From Dactylellina haptotyla (lineage: Eukaryota > Ascomycota > Orbiliomycetes > Orbiliales > Orbiliaceae), in assembly GCA_031310005.1 (NCBI GenBank), contig CM062381.1, forward strand, positions 1,674,001-1,738,000: a DNA stretch of 64,000 bases, read 5' to 3'. The notes under the pieces were generated by a model. The model saw only the letters and a list, made by a program, of their open reading frames with translations. It searched no databases and was not told the origin of the DNA. How positions within the stretch are numbered: position 1 is the stretch's first letter; each line of letters begins with the position of its first letter. The translations under genes were made by a program, and so were the position numbers. This document shows, piece by piece, positions 12,032 to 24,303 of this stretch.

Positions 12032-14019
12032 ATGTCATTGCCTACGAGATATGCAGTTGCAGCTAGTAGACGAGTATATCGTCGCTCGTCTCTGCTGTCA
12101 TGCAAGTGCCATCATGGAATAGTCTCTCCTGTAGGGCGCCGAGGGCTGAGTCAGGCCTCTTCGAAGGTTACCTTTAAGCCCGCGAGCCCCCTCGCGCTTC
12201 AAACTAAGGAGAACCCTGACGTCGAAGCGAGATGGGAGGAGATTTCAACTGGAACCGATGCAGAGTATTATCCCAGGATAATCCCGGACTCGAATCGCCG
12301 CCAGAGCATCAAGGCTTTCCGGAAAATGTACAGTCATCTCGAAACAGAGAGTCAGCTTGAAGACAAAGCATACTCGACCACGCTTTATGGTCTGTTCCTT
12401 CCCACCCAAACGCGTACCTCAAGTTAGTTCCGGGGAGTTTTCGGCCACTTTATTAACTAGCCGTGTTTGGGTAGGGTGAAGGAAGAATTATATCGATGCG
12501 AAGATCCTCTAAGAAGCTCATATTTTTAGACGTCGCATCTGATGGTTTCAAAGTTCAAATCGTAAGCAGTCTGAAAAGATCTGAAGCCTCACAGGATGAT
12601 TTCGACATGGCCTATGCGAAACTGCGAAGAGGGGACATAATATGTAAGAAGACGAAACTACTATAGCTTGCGAATAACCGGGAGCCTAGGGCATCACGTT
12701 AACAAATACTGTTGCCAGCTATCACCGGTAACCCTGGAAAAACAAGGAGTGATGAGTTATCGCTTTACTCCAGTGAATTACCCCAGCGCCTCACCGCATC
12801 ATTACACTTACCGCCTCCGCAGCTAGAGGATGGCGAGAAGCGGGCGCAATCCCGACATGTAGACCTCATGGTCAATCTATCTCCTCTACATATTCTACTA
12901 GCAAGATCATTTGTCATCAACTGGATCCGCAAGTATTTGCTGTCCAACAACTTTACTGAAGTATCTACCCCGATACTCGCTGAGCTTTCAGGGGGTGCAG
13001 CGGCAAAGCCCTTCGAGACGGCTTCTAGAGTCTTCGGAGACGCTCGCAAGTTGCAAATGAGGATTGCTCCAGAGTTGTGGCTCAAACGTCTTGTCATAGG
13101 CGGACTCGAAAGGGTATTCGAGATCGGACCAAACTTTAGAAACGAAAACGCAGACGCGACTCATAATCCCGAATTTTACTCCTGCGAGTTTTACGAGGCG
13201 TACGCGGACATCGAGACACTGAAGCAGAGAACTACCAACATGCTCGTTGATCTCTTCCATGAATTTGAACAATACAGACCTAAACACTTTCCCCGTGTCA
13301 AGCCTTGGTATGATCGCAAGTTCAACAAAAAGTTCAAAGCGCCATTCCAGGAGATTGATTTTATAGGTGGTATCGAGAAAGCAATGGGAAGGAAGCTGCC
13401 TCTCTTGCATGAGACTGGCGCGCTGGAGAAGCTGCTGGAGATTATCGACACTGTTGGGATCGAACGACCTCTGAATTGCACGCTGCCTGGGGTCCTGGAC
13501 TACCTAGCGTCAACGTACATTGAGCCCGAATGTATGGAGCCTACCTTTGTGACGGACATACCGGCATGTCTATCGCCCTTGTCGAAAACAAGTAATCGCA
13601 TTAGCGATAATCAAGTAGTAGCTCATCGTGCAGAGCTTTACGTGAATGGGAAAGAGCTTGCAAATCTATATGAAGAGGAGAATTCACCGTTTCAACAAAG
13701 AATGAAATTTATTGAACAGAGTAGTTACAGGGTTGCTGTTGCTAAGAATAGCGGGCAAACAATCGAGAAATTGGAGGAGTCGGAACAAGTTTTGCCGGAG
13801 ATGCCTGTTGACGAGAGCTACATTGGGGCTCTTGAATGGGGTCTTCCACCGACAGGGGGCTGGGGGATCGGCTTGGATCGGCTGGTTATGCTCTTGTGCG
13901 ACGTAGAAAAGATCGGAGATGTCATGGCGTTTGGCGGCTTGAGGGCGACCGTGCTCGCTGGGAGAGGAATAAAACCAATCGCAACGAGCGATCCTGATCA
14001 GGAACCAAAGGAATTCTAG
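12032..14019 (+). CDS. MSK1: Mitochondrial lysyl-tRNA synthetase
   Basis: A class II aminoacyl-tRNA synthetase that charges mitochondrial tRNA-Lys; about 606 residues. The N-terminus is basic and Ser/Arg-rich (MSLPTRYAVAASRRVYRRSS), as in a mitochondrial presequence. An OB-fold anticodon-binding domain follows (KLIFLDVASDGFKVQIV), then HVDLMVNLSPLHILLARSFV, motif 2 (FEIGPNFRNENADATHNPEF) and motif 3 (GGWGIGLDRLVMLL). Exons are 12032-12389, 12482-12643 and 12719-14019. The second intron is canonical (GTAAGA...GCCAG). The first has donor GTCTGT, and the only acceptor that keeps the frame ends in GAAG rather than YAG, so this junction is the weak point of the model; the joined protein there (TLYG-RIIS) fits the family well. 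The organellar rather than cytosolic form is inferred from the presequence and the motif spacing. Confidence 0.92.
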
Positions 14020-17000
14020 AAATAGCTAAAAACCACAAGGTCCTGAATATGCAAACACTCGGGGTCATGTTATAGCCAGCGAATTGGAAGCGTTTCAGGT
14101 AGCGGCTTGGATGAAATCAGAATTTGCAAACGCCATGGACGAATGGAACTGTGTCGATGCTGCGATTTCAATCCATTGTACATATTTATGTGGGTCTCTT
14201 ACATTCCAATCGTTTTTGTATATAGCTCCGGGTTACACAGGCACCACATGCTGGATGTCGGCGATAACCAAGTAGATACCCTAAGATGTGGGTCCCAGTG
14301 GTCAATGCGTGCATCCGAATCGTTTCGAATTGAGGGTCTGTGAGAAGATCTAGCCGTTCGAATCGCGAAGTTTCCTTTCCCAATTTCCGACAGCGAACAT
14401 TGGGTGGTTCCAACCTCGCAACCCAAAATTTTCGAAACCAATCCACCGGGATCGGTACCATTAATAAAAGTCGTTATACGTTCGACTGCCATGGATTCCT
14501 TTCAGAGGCGTGGCCACGAGTTAGAAGCTGGCAGAGATATATTGGTGCTTAACCTCGCCTAAAATAGAGCTTCTGGTCACCGAGCCGCATCCAGGAAGGT
14601 GGGGCCGTCTCAAATGGTAAAATATTGCATATACGCAAGTTTTAGGTTCAATGTGATCATCAGTTACCTCGGCAGAAGGCTCTCTATCTGACTAACTGCG
14701 TAATAGCAATAATCTGGGATTGTATTTCCACCTGCTTAGCTATAAGCCTAATACTTAGGAGCTTTTGGTATATCTGACGTTTGTTGTGGTTATTCCTCAC
14801 AGGCCCGAGAGTCCCACCTTGTGTAGTCTCAAACGGTTTGAGCCCCTTTCGACCCGGGCCCGCAGCTACGCCACTTTGGGAGCTTGGCCGTTTGCCTTGT
14901 ACCCCCAAGTAATGCAAGTCACTGGCATTCAAGAGGTATCGCACAGCGCCTCCACCTTACCTGCAGCCTGCTCATCCGCAGCCTCAGCTGGTCGTCGCCT
15001 GCAACAATGGCATCTGTTCGTGAACCACGAAACCGGTAATCTTGGGTAATGGGAGCACTCACGGTCTTTCCTCGGCACTTCCCATTTCCCACACATCTGT
15101 CGTTGGGGGGCACCAGTAGGGTCCCAGAGACCGAGCGCCAGCCACCTGATATACTATCGCACCTGCGAAATATTTCAAATTAATGACCTTTCTGCGGCCT
15201 GATGGGGGCGCCAGACGATTTACTGTAACGTTGTCTAAATTAAACAGTAGGCACCGGTAAGCTGTTATACCTAAGGTTCACTTTAGGCTTGCTGAGGCTT
15301 CGTCTTTACACCTTTTAATGATTATTTTTGCCTTTGGCATTACGTGCTGGCGTCCATTGTCTTTGATGTCATTAGTGCAATATCAGACAGACTCGTTTAG
15401 GAGACAAGATACAGTTTTCTATCTTCAGAAGTAAATGGCTTTTCTTTTGTTTTTCCTTTGCTGAGGTTTCTGATTTGCCCCTTGACTATCGTGTCGAACA
15501 AAGGTACTGGCCTGATCAAAACGAAAACATTTAATTTCGGTTGACCTATCGATGTTGACAGTTCGGCTTTCTTGCCGGTATGTTTCGCCCGATCCATTTA
15601 CGACAGCGCACAAGCTCTCGATCAAATACCCCTCCCTCGTTAAAATGAACAGTCCGCTGGCGCTAGCAGCGGCATGCAGAACGCAGAAACAAGATGCCGA
15701 TGCGTCATAGGAGAGACTTCAATTGAAAGATATATTTGATGCGGAGGGAGACAGATTTGGGAAAATCGGAGACATTTCCATCCCGTCGAAGATGATGCGT
15801 CCACCGTCTCGCATGCAAAGATTTCTGCAAGACCCGTGGAGAATTTGCAGCAGCTGTCTCTGGCTGTTGGGAACGGGAGAGGAGGTCGTTCGGGATACCC
15901 TTGTAAATGCGGACTTTCCACTCAAATATGTGAATCCAGGCCAGTAGAGATGCGTCGATTACAGCTAGCCAAGGAACGGGATCGCAAGCCATGATGCAAG
16001 TGAGGGAGGGAAGAGAGAAAAGGCCCGTGATGCTCTTGTCCAGCCCATCTGAGATATTTTTTCTAGAATATTTCCATCTGTGGTTAGAGCATGACTGCAA
16101 GTGACCCCGGCTTAGCGTTTTGCACAGCCAGCAACTTGTCTGTCTTGGGGATGGTGTGCGACCTCGCCAACCCAAAAGGTGTCAGAACACAGAGCCTCCC
16201 TTAACCTTCGATGGCAGCTTCCAAAGTTCCCCCTTGTTGCACACCCTCCAACGGAGAATGGGGATGACGACAATCCGTGCTTTTTTTCACCGCGCTGGAG
16301 GGAGAAGATACGTCTCCCTCAATCCAGGCCAGCACGTATACCTTATTGCACACCCAAGGCTGGGTGGCTGCGAGTTCCCAGACCTCCTTGGATCTGGCAG
16401 CCACACTGACAGACAGCGATAACCCAACCCTTCCTAGCCCTTTGAATATCTGCGAGGGAACAGATGCTGTGTAGCCGTCAATGCCAGTGTGTGTCGTGTG
16501 CGCGGGAATGCAGCTGATCCAGGTGGACACCCATGAACAGATCGAGATGGAGGGCCAGGAAATCCGTCTAACGGTCAAAGAACAAATCGCGCAAGTAGCA
16601 GCAGATGACGATGCGGTGCATTCATTCAGCTCCTCCTCCTCATCGTCTGCTTCGCGCCTTACTTGTCAATCGTCGTGTTACCGCTCCTACATGTATGATA
16701 TTAAGATTGAGGGCCTGGTGGAGCAATACCCACTCCTGCGACTGCTCGAGTAGAAGGCAGCGAGAAAAAGAATTGTGACACCAGGCCTTGACTTTGAACC
16801 GCGTAACCTTGCTGTATCTCTCTTAGCGATCTACTGACAAAATCTCTAATTTCTTCTTCTGTCCCAAGGCGCATTTTCGTCTTCTACACATTTCCAACAC
16901 ACTTCCCTCTCTTTTTCTGTGCTTTTTCCTAGCACCATGCCAAACCCTGCATTCTGCGGACGTTGTGGTGGTGTGCCGCTTGCTTTTCCTCCCTCCCCTC

Positions 17001-17980
17001 TCCTTCATCCTCCTCTGGCGCCACCACCTGCTCCATGAACACCTCCCACACTCGAAGAGAAGAAAAAGAAAAAGAACGACGATGATGGGAAAAGCAAATC
17101 ATACATGGAGACGAAAAAAAAAGGAACTAGAGGAAGATAAATCCAAACAGAATAATCGAAGAAAAAGAAATAAAATACACACACTTACAACTCTCCCGCC
17201 AAGGTTCAATCACCCACCCTTTACTGGGTTTGCCCAGGAAGTTTCGTGCAGGGGCCGAGCAGGAGCTGGTACAATGATTTTAACACTTACAGGTGCGCAA
17301 TGCGACGCATTACCTCGCTCCCAGTTCAATCCTACCAACCTTGCTTACAACTCCCACATAAACGAAAGTGAACTATACCGAGTTATGAGCGGGATGCAGC
17401 CGATTCCCGCTGGGGACTTATGGTCATGTTGGGATGGGATGGGGGTGTGTAGGCATCTAACTTGCCTCGTTTTTTCGATTTGAGAAGAGAAGAGGTGTCC
17501 CATTTGGGTTAGCTTACTTCCCTCGGTGCTAAGAGATATCAAGCCTACCGCGCATGCATACCAATTCTATCTCCAGCCGGATTATATATATACCTTTCCG
17601 CACCCCCTCACGACAATATAAGATTTTCTTTCTCCCTCTGTAACCCGATTCCGTTTTCTTCGACTATTCTCAATCAATCAGACCTTACAATAAAAACGAC
17701 CAACCATATTCCGTATCCATTTTGCATTTCCCATAAACTTTTCTTAACACTGCCACTCAAAACTAGGCGTCGACACTTTCTTACCTATATACGATATACT
17801 TCAAACGGGGCGATATTTCCCAGGTTGAAACTGGATACATATCTACCTATCTCTCGAGTTCTTCCTCTCCTCCTCCAGAGGATACTCTTGACAAAGAGCA
17901 CTTATATGTATAAGATCAAGGCACCTCCCCCTCTTCAACTCCTGGCACACCGCCTTCTATCTCAATCAAAAACACCAAAA
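14020..17980. other. Gene-poor stretch with long leader of the next gene
   Basis: Nearly 4 kb in which no open frame on either strand shows a recognisable domain or spliced family match. A tRNA-like pair of boxes near 14300-14362 fails to fold (see rejected items). From about 17580 to 17980 the sequence is C/T-rich with several short frames and probably forms the promoter and long 5' leader of the Ser-rich gene. A noncoding RNA cannot be excluded. Confidence 0.4.
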
Positions 17981-18994
17981 ATGACTGCCACAAGTTCTCT
18001 TCCTATACCAACCCCAGAACCTCGCAGACGCTCAATATGGGAAATGTCATTTGATACGGATTTCATCCTATATCCTGACTCCCCAACGCTTCCCCATGTT
18101 CTTGAGGATCTTGACCTTGACGATATCACCAAGCAAGGAATCTCAAGAGTGTCTTCCTTCAAGCACCAGGAGTACACCCCTTCTATGCTCATGTACCACC
18201 CTTACGACGCAAAGGCCTATCCAGAGCCAGCCGAGTGGGAGGATAAAATGTTTGACGACCTCGCCAGCTTGCCATCCCAAGCCCGTGCTCCTTCTGTCAC
18301 ATCTACCACATCTGTCAATACCACTGCTGCTGCTCCTCCAGCTTCTAGAAGAGGCAGTGTACTGCTGACACCGTCGAGTGGTTCTGTCTCTTTCTCCCGT
18401 TCAGATAGCCTTTCTCGGTCAAACAGCAGCTCCGCAGAAAGAAGCTGTCGTCGTCAGGAAGCTACAGGTTACCCCACAAACCGACGCCTCTCAGCTTTAC
18501 TCGCCAATTTTTCTTTCTGTCGTTCTCAAGAATCTCTTTCACAACAGTGTCAACACTCACGTAGATACTCACGAGAGATCAGTCCATCCCGGATGACTTC
18601 CAGGACGAGTTTATCAATGGCTACAACAAGTACAACAGCTTCTTCGAAGTCTGCTTCTTCTAGCATGCACAGACGCAGAGTCAACGGCAAAAGGAACACC
18701 GCTCAACTGTTGTCGCACATGGGCGAATGCCACTCACATTACAGAATGGATGGCCATTCTAAGGATTTACAAGGAGTTGTTGCTGGTATTCCAGTATCTG
18801 CATTCATTCACCCCAAAATGCATATTCCTGGTGCTATTGAGTGTGGACCCGTCGAAGACGACGGTGGCTACGACGATGCATATCCTCTCCGGATGACAAG
18901 GCTCTGGGCGTTTGATGGGCCAAAATTACCCATCGAGAATCAATACGACTGGGATGATGCCATCGAGTCGTGCGAGAGCGAGCCAATCTCCTAA
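17981..18994 (+). CDS. Ser-rich protein of unknown function
   Basis: A 337-residue single-exon frame that I do not recognise. The start chosen is the ATG in the context CAAAAATGACT; the frame stays open upstream and contains an earlier ATG at 17906 (adding 25 residues), but that part is leader-like. The protein is hydrophilic, with no signal peptide or membrane segment. Residues 1-90 are acidic with ordered-looking strings (SIWEMSFDTDFILYPDSPTL). Residues 95-240 are low-complexity Ser/Thr/Arg (SFSRSDSLSRSNSSS and similar), rich in possible RxxS phosphorylation sites. The last 80 residues look folded again (GVVAGIPVSAFIHPKMHIPG, then acidic). Codon use and the conserved-looking ends argue for a real gene. 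The Ser/Arg pattern would suit a phosphoregulated cytosolic or nuclear protein, but that is only a guess. Confidence 0.7.
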   Translation: MTATSSLPIPTPEPRRRSIWEMSFDTDFILYPDSPTLPHVLEDLDLDDITKQGISRVSSFKHQEYTPSMLMYHPYDAKAYPEPAEWEDKMFDDLASLPSQARAPSVTSTTSVNTTAAAPPASRRGSVLLTPSSGSVSFSRSDSLSRSNSSSAERSCRRQEATGYPTNRRLSALLANFSFCRSQESLSQQCQHSRRYSREISPSRMTSRTSLSMATTSTTASSKSASSSMHRRRVNGKRNTAQLLSHMGECHSHYRMDGHSKDLQGVVAGIPVSAFIHPKMHIPGAIECGPVEDDGGYDDAYPLRMTRLWAFDGPKLPIENQYDWDDAIESCESEPIS

Positions 18995-21900
18995 TTTGGC
19001 ATTGTGGGAATGACTTAATTATTGTTTCGAACGGTTTCTTTCGCTTTTTCCTGGTTCCTTAGGTGTTGTGTTGGCTTTTTCTTTCCTTTTTCACATTCCT
19101 TCGGTGTGGCAGCTGGCTCCCTTCACTGATCCTTCAGTCACTTTTGCACGACAAAGTTTCTCTTCTTCTATTGTTTTATTTAGATGATTACCTTATCCCC
19201 GCCCTTTTACCAGCCTTATTTTCTTGTATATACTTTTTGTCTCTTTTTTTTGAATTTCTTGGGACCCATTTTTTTTCTTCTTATTGTATTTACGAATTTC
19301 TTTGGGATTTCTTTTTTGGGAGAAACAATGGGCTTTTTTCAGCATGCATGTGCACGGCACATAGATTTTACGAGGGTCACATAGAATCGTGGTGGGCAAA
19401 CAATACCGCCAATGAAATTTTCATAGCAATGCGATGAAATGAAGACAATACTACAAAAATAAACGTACCCAAGTAACCTAAAGCTTTAAATATCTGTGGA
19501 TGTGGTTTAATTTGGAACTGCTTGAAAAGTCCTTCTGCGTTCTGGGGGTGAACCCCCCAATTTTCCTTGGGGAGGATCCAACGGAAAACTCCCTTCTGCT
19601 AAGAAAAAACTTAGAAGGGGACAAAAATAAACCAACAACGACAAAAATAAAACAACGTGCCACCCCACACTTTGCGAGCGATTATTTGTCCATCTATGAA
19701 ATGAACGGGACACGGAGTACAACCCTTGTAAGCGGTCCAGTTTTTTGATCATGTCAACATCTTTAAGAAAAATAAAGTAAAAATAAAAGGTCACAATATC
19801 ATGAGAGCGAGAATGTGGGGCGGAAAAAGATGCGAGTCAACGATTAAGAGACGGGAAGTGATTTACAGCTAGCTGGTGGGGAAACAACTGGCGGCGCAGA
19901 TGTCTTCAGCTCGCTGATGAAAATCGACAACGGAATGAATTAATGAAGGCAGATGGCAATCATGGACCCACCTTCTTAATTGCAGGTCAGGGCAATGAAA
20001 TAGAGGGGGGCAAATAGAGGCGCTCGCGTCGAAGGATAGCCATTCCGTCTCCGCGCTGGATATTGATGCGCTCTCAACCCCACATCTATAGTAAGCGGGA
20101 TTTTGGACATTAAGCATGTCAAAATGTACATGTACATGTGCATTGACAATATCATATCACCAGTCTCAATATCAGCTATCTAGTGTTAAAAACAAAACAA
20201 AACAAAAAGTATATAGCAAATTCTTGGGTTATCCGGTCACATTATTCGTTACGGAAACTAATAACTATAACCCATGATTTTGTGCGATGCCGGCGCCCCG
20301 GGTCTAATACGAGAGTACCATGATCCAATGCACAAATTAGGCGGTACACCCGTCCCATCTTCCCCGCTCTCGGATGGTTCGCTGTGGTTATCCTGGCCAC
20401 TGATTATTCTATTTTTCTATCCGCTAGAGCGCTAGAGGTGAAAAAGAATTTGAGAAGGGGCCCTTGAAAAGCGGATGCTACGCCGTCAAGATAGAAGGAG
20501 GTAAAAATAAACGGGAGACGGGAAGTTCGATAGAGTAACCAAGACTAAACAGAATGAGTGATTGGGCGATCTTGAGACATCCTCTATTGGTCACGAATGA
20601 GCGATATCGTGCATGAAAGTCGATGGGTGGGGAAGAAACGGAGCTGTTTTTCTGCTCGCGTAATTCCTGCGAGTCCCGTTGCACAAGCGTTGATTTGTTC
20701 GGTGAGCGATCAGGAAAAGAATGCAGCCGTCCATGAGCAGACGCACAGAGGAAATACCGATCCTTGTCATTCCACGTGGCAGATGCATAGGGACCGGGGT
20801 GGAGGAGAAACCAAAAATACTTGGTCTAGCCAATATTATTCAGAGGAATATCACGAGAGGAGGCACCTGTGGGTCCTCTTCAACAAGATCCATAAGCCTG
20901 TTTTTTTTGGTCTTTCTAGAAGGCCAGGACCGTGGTGGGGTGGTGATCTTAGCCGATGAAAGGCTGTCTTAACAACACAAGGGAAAAAGGAAAAACAGGG
21001 AATGGAAATAAAAGTGTACTTAGCCTTGAGATCTTGTTGAAAACATGTGGATTGGCTAAAATCGGTGCATGGTCTCGCTATAACACGACGCAAATATGGG
21101 GAATAAAGTGAGAGAAGCACCCAATTATATGATTCGTTCATAATCCTCCATGTAAAGCCCTTGCTGACTTTTGAATTCATTTTGGGAAATACTTTCCCCA
21201 GCGCCTGGAAAGCGGTAGTCCAGACGTTTATCCCCTCAGAAACGAAGCTACGGGGGCTAGCTTCTAGAATACTGCACTTTTGGATTCTATCTTGCCTTCT
21301 GGAAGACCACTAGCCTTGGATCCATTCGTTGAGACAGAGCGGGCATAAGCAAAATCAAGACATTCAAACCCGTTAGTTAATTACGTTAACGTTAGCTACG
21401 ACATCCTATCAGTGGGGCGATGCTGAGAAACCCTTTTTGTGTTGCCTGCTTGTTTGTACGAGCAAGGATCCCTGCTGCGGCCAATAGGAAGCCAGGGAAG
21501 GTCCCATAGTCTCAAGGCGCTAACCACAACCCCCTGCGAGAAAATCCTTCTGCCGTCCTTCCAGAAGCCTTCCCTTTTAGCACTCCTTTTTTTCTATCAA
21601 CATGTTTCTTTTTCTCTTCCGTGTTTTTTTTTTGCTTTCTTATCTCTCCCTCAGTCCACAAGGTTCACCGCAGTGCGTAGACATTCCTAACAGAACGGAG
21701 AATACATGTACACGATTGCACAAACCAGGTTAAGACAGTGATTTGTATCCTTGCCTCGACTCACAGCCGGAACCATGATATCGACCGTATAACCTTCCCT
21801 TTCCTTATCCCTCCGTTTCTTTTGTCCACTCCGCCCATCTTTTGCTTTTGTGACCATCTCTCGTCGGTTCACCTCCCTCCTCCTGAACTTTCCTCTTTGT

Positions 21901-22058
21901 CACCCTGGCCGATTGGGACTAAGTACCGATTGATTAAGCCTGCGAAGTCCCGTCCCAGTCACTGGATAATCGGATCTTGGAGCCCCCCCGGTTCCCTGTC
22001 TGTCCTCCCTTCTAGAAGGAAAGAAGGTGAGCGTTTGCAAGGGTTCCGTCCACTCACC
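18995..22058. other. Gene-poor stretch
   Basis: About 3 kb. The first 400 bp are very T-rich and belong to the 3' region of the Ser-rich gene. A GC hairpin with five G-C pairs sits at 19544-19557 and a short TGTACA repeat at about 20124-20139. No open frame was supported by motifs or splice logic. The last 300 bp are C/T-rich, as expected of the promoter and leader of the methyltransferase gene. Confidence 0.4.
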
Positions 22059-23366
22059 ATGACCCGTGAAGATTCGGAAGAAACTGAAGACATCCTGGAT
22101 GGTAAAGCCTCACTACCCCCTCACCTCTCTGCAAATATTTCCCAAATCAAGTAAGAAGGAAAAAAGAAAGAAAGCCTGAACACAGACGACGATCATTGCA
22201 ATTGTCACCTGAGGAAACACCCCCCTATCGTGAATCCACATCAAATAAACGTAGAAACGGGAATTACTAACACCTGCTACCTTTTCTCACTTTTGGTTTC
22301 GTATTCTCTAGTCCTAGACCTCCCCCACCTGTACACTTGCCCACCCCTCGCCACCCTCCTAGCAAGTCTTGACCTCCTGGCCACCCCGCCGCCATCATGG
22401 GACCTCTCTGTTCCCTCTTCGCAGAAACCTACACTCGGTATTGTCGGTAACCCCGGACCGTGGATAACTTCCCTCATCTCCTCACCACTCAACTGGCTTC
22501 CTGATGATGCAGCTCGAGAGATGGTTTGGGAGACCGCCAGCCTCCGCCTCGCAGAACGTTGTGGCAGAGCTGCGATGCCCGATATCGATCGTAGCTTTAA
22601 AATCGCTGAGAACGTAGAGATTAAAATCCACGAACCTTCATTAGACGGTGACAACCTCGGGCTGAAGACCTGGGGTGCCGCATATGTTCTCGGGAAAAGA
22701 GTCGCAGGAGATCAAGTCATGAAGGTCATGATTCGTACCGCCCTCGACAGCGACAAGCAACAGCGGGGTGGTACGGCGAAGAGAATTCTAGAACTGGGAT
22801 CGGGAACAGGACTTGTGGGACTATCTCTGGCTGCTACGGTCCTTACAACCCTCGACGGCAGAATGGACGGTGAGACAGCTCAAGTTCATGTTCATCTCAC
22901 AGATCTACCGCCCATCCTACCAAACCTTCAGCGGAACGTAGAGATGAACAAACGCATGATCCCGGCTGCTGTGCAGATTACCACGGGACACTTGGACTGG
23001 TCTACCCACGCATCCGCTGAGCTGCCCGGGGTAAAATCTAAAGATGCGGTGGACCGTTACCCGTTGATCATCGCGGCGGATTGTCTCTACTCATCTGAAC
23101 ACCCTGGATTACTCAGCGGCGCGGTCTCGGGTTGGCTGCAGAAATCCAAAGACGCAAGGTTCATCATCGAGATCCCGTTACGGAAGTTATTCGGTGAGGT
23201 GAGAGTCGACTTTAAGAGACTGATGGTGGAAAAGGGATTCGTTATCATCGAGGAAGGGGAGGAGGATGCTATGGATGATTGGGGCGATGGTGGAGAACTT
23301 ATGAAATGCTGGTGGGTAGTTTACGGATGGGCCGGAGCCCTTTGTGAGGGAGGGGAAGGTTCTTGA
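22059..23366 (+). CDS. Rrg1/EFM2-like protein lysine methyltransferase (Methyltransf_16)
   Basis: A 365-residue seven-beta-strand methyltransferase of the family containing yeast EFM2 and fission yeast Rrg1, which methylate lysines of translation elongation factors or related proteins using S-adenosylmethionine. Two exons: 22059-22101, then 22312-23366, the intron being GTAAAG...CTCTAG. The join gives ETEDILD-VLDLPHLYTCPP, a good N-terminus for the family. Motif I is ILELGSGTGLVGLSLA at about 173-188, preceded by GLKTWGAAYVLG, which is the family's W-x-A signature. The DxxY-like motif is IIAADCLYSSEHPGLL. The C-terminus is short and acidic/Trp-rich (KCWWVVYGWAGAL). Length and motif order agree with a complete enzyme. 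The exact substrate is not visible from sequence. Confidence 0.87.
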
Positions 23367-23504
23367 TATTCCATTCTTCTGTTTTGAATATTTTTGCTTG
23401 CGGGATAGAAATTTCGAAAGAAGTCGCACCTAGAAAAATTAGAGCCATAGATAGATACATGGATAGAGCGGAAAACACAGATTAGATCGATAGAAAGGTA
23501 GATT

Positions 23505-23547
23505 AACTCATTATAGATAGAACATAAACTCATTATAGATAGAACAT
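23505..23547. repeat. Two-copy tandem repeat, 22-bp period
   Basis: The 21-base string AACTCATTATAGATAGAACA(T) occurs twice, at 23505 and 23527, with one base between the copies. It sits in a GATAGA-rich 3' region (from about 23446) and looks like a recent slippage duplication. Confidence 0.85.
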
Positions 23548-24200
23548 AGAACAATAGAAAATGCGGCCATCAAACCTGGAGCTCATAAGTTCGTTCGTGA
23601 AGCCGTGAACGTGTTGCTAGCAGAGAATATTAGGTGTTGAATTATCATAATGGCGTAGTAATAATTGTGTTGGCAATGTTGTTCATAACAGCATATGCAT
23701 GTGTAAAGTGTGCTTGTAGTCGAGTATATTCGTTAGTCAGATATCATGTCGTAACGGCGTAGTCGAGTTCGAAGTCGACTCTCTTATCGTGCGTGGATCA
23801 TAGAAGAGGCTATCATTACTCATAACCGCATTTACAGCAATTCTTGTGTCGTCATGTTATGTCATCATTCATCGTTCACCACGTTTTGGTCATAATCATG
23901 AAGTTCAAGAAGCAAGAAGAGTATCAAAAAACAAAACTTGATTTGCAAAACGAACAAAAACAATGTTATTCGGTAGTCCATTAGGTTAAGAATACAAGGA
24001 CTCCTAACGCCTTCTTGATGTGATAGTGTGAAAATTATAACGCCACAGTAGTACCAGTTCCTGATCCGCCATTCGCTTTTCTAAGATCCAAAATTCAAAA
24101 GACTCCGATCATGAATATCCATAAGAAGCATCTCAATCATCAAAGAAAAGGTCGCTAAACATTTCAATATCATTTAATACTCAGCCCTTTTTTCTTCTGT

Positions 24201-24260
24201 TGTCGAGTTTTGTCGTTGTTGTCGATTTGTTTGTCGGATGTTGTCGATTGTCGGTTGTCG
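24201..24260 (-). repeat. CGACA repeat block in the CDC20 3' region
   Basis: Seven copies of TGTCG on the plus strand (CGACA in the sense of CDC20) fall within 60 bases, about 45-100 bases past the CDC20 stop codon. They are irregularly spaced by 2-7 bases. They could be simple-sequence drift or a cluster of RNA-binding sites in the mRNA 3' UTR. Confidence 0.7.
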
Positions 24261-24303
24261 TTGTTTATGCTTCAAATAGATACCTTGAGATAAGGTAGTC
24301 CGT

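Larger units (their letters stand above)
23367..24303. other. Convergent 3' regions of the methyltransferase and CDC20 genes
   Basis: About 940 bp, AT-rich, without coding frames of note. It contains a GATAGA-rich stretch with a short tandem duplication and a CGACA repeat block on the CDC20 side, both listed separately. Confidence 0.5.

Noticed and set aside
14290-14370. tRNA-like A box (TGGTCAATGCG) and B box (GTTCGAATC)
   Set aside because: The T stem does not pair (AGCCG against CGCGA) and the acceptor ends are not complementary.
16201-16753. Opposed frames of 90-125 codons, including one with a Ser run
   Set aside because: There are no domains, and the frames overlap on opposite strands without splice support.
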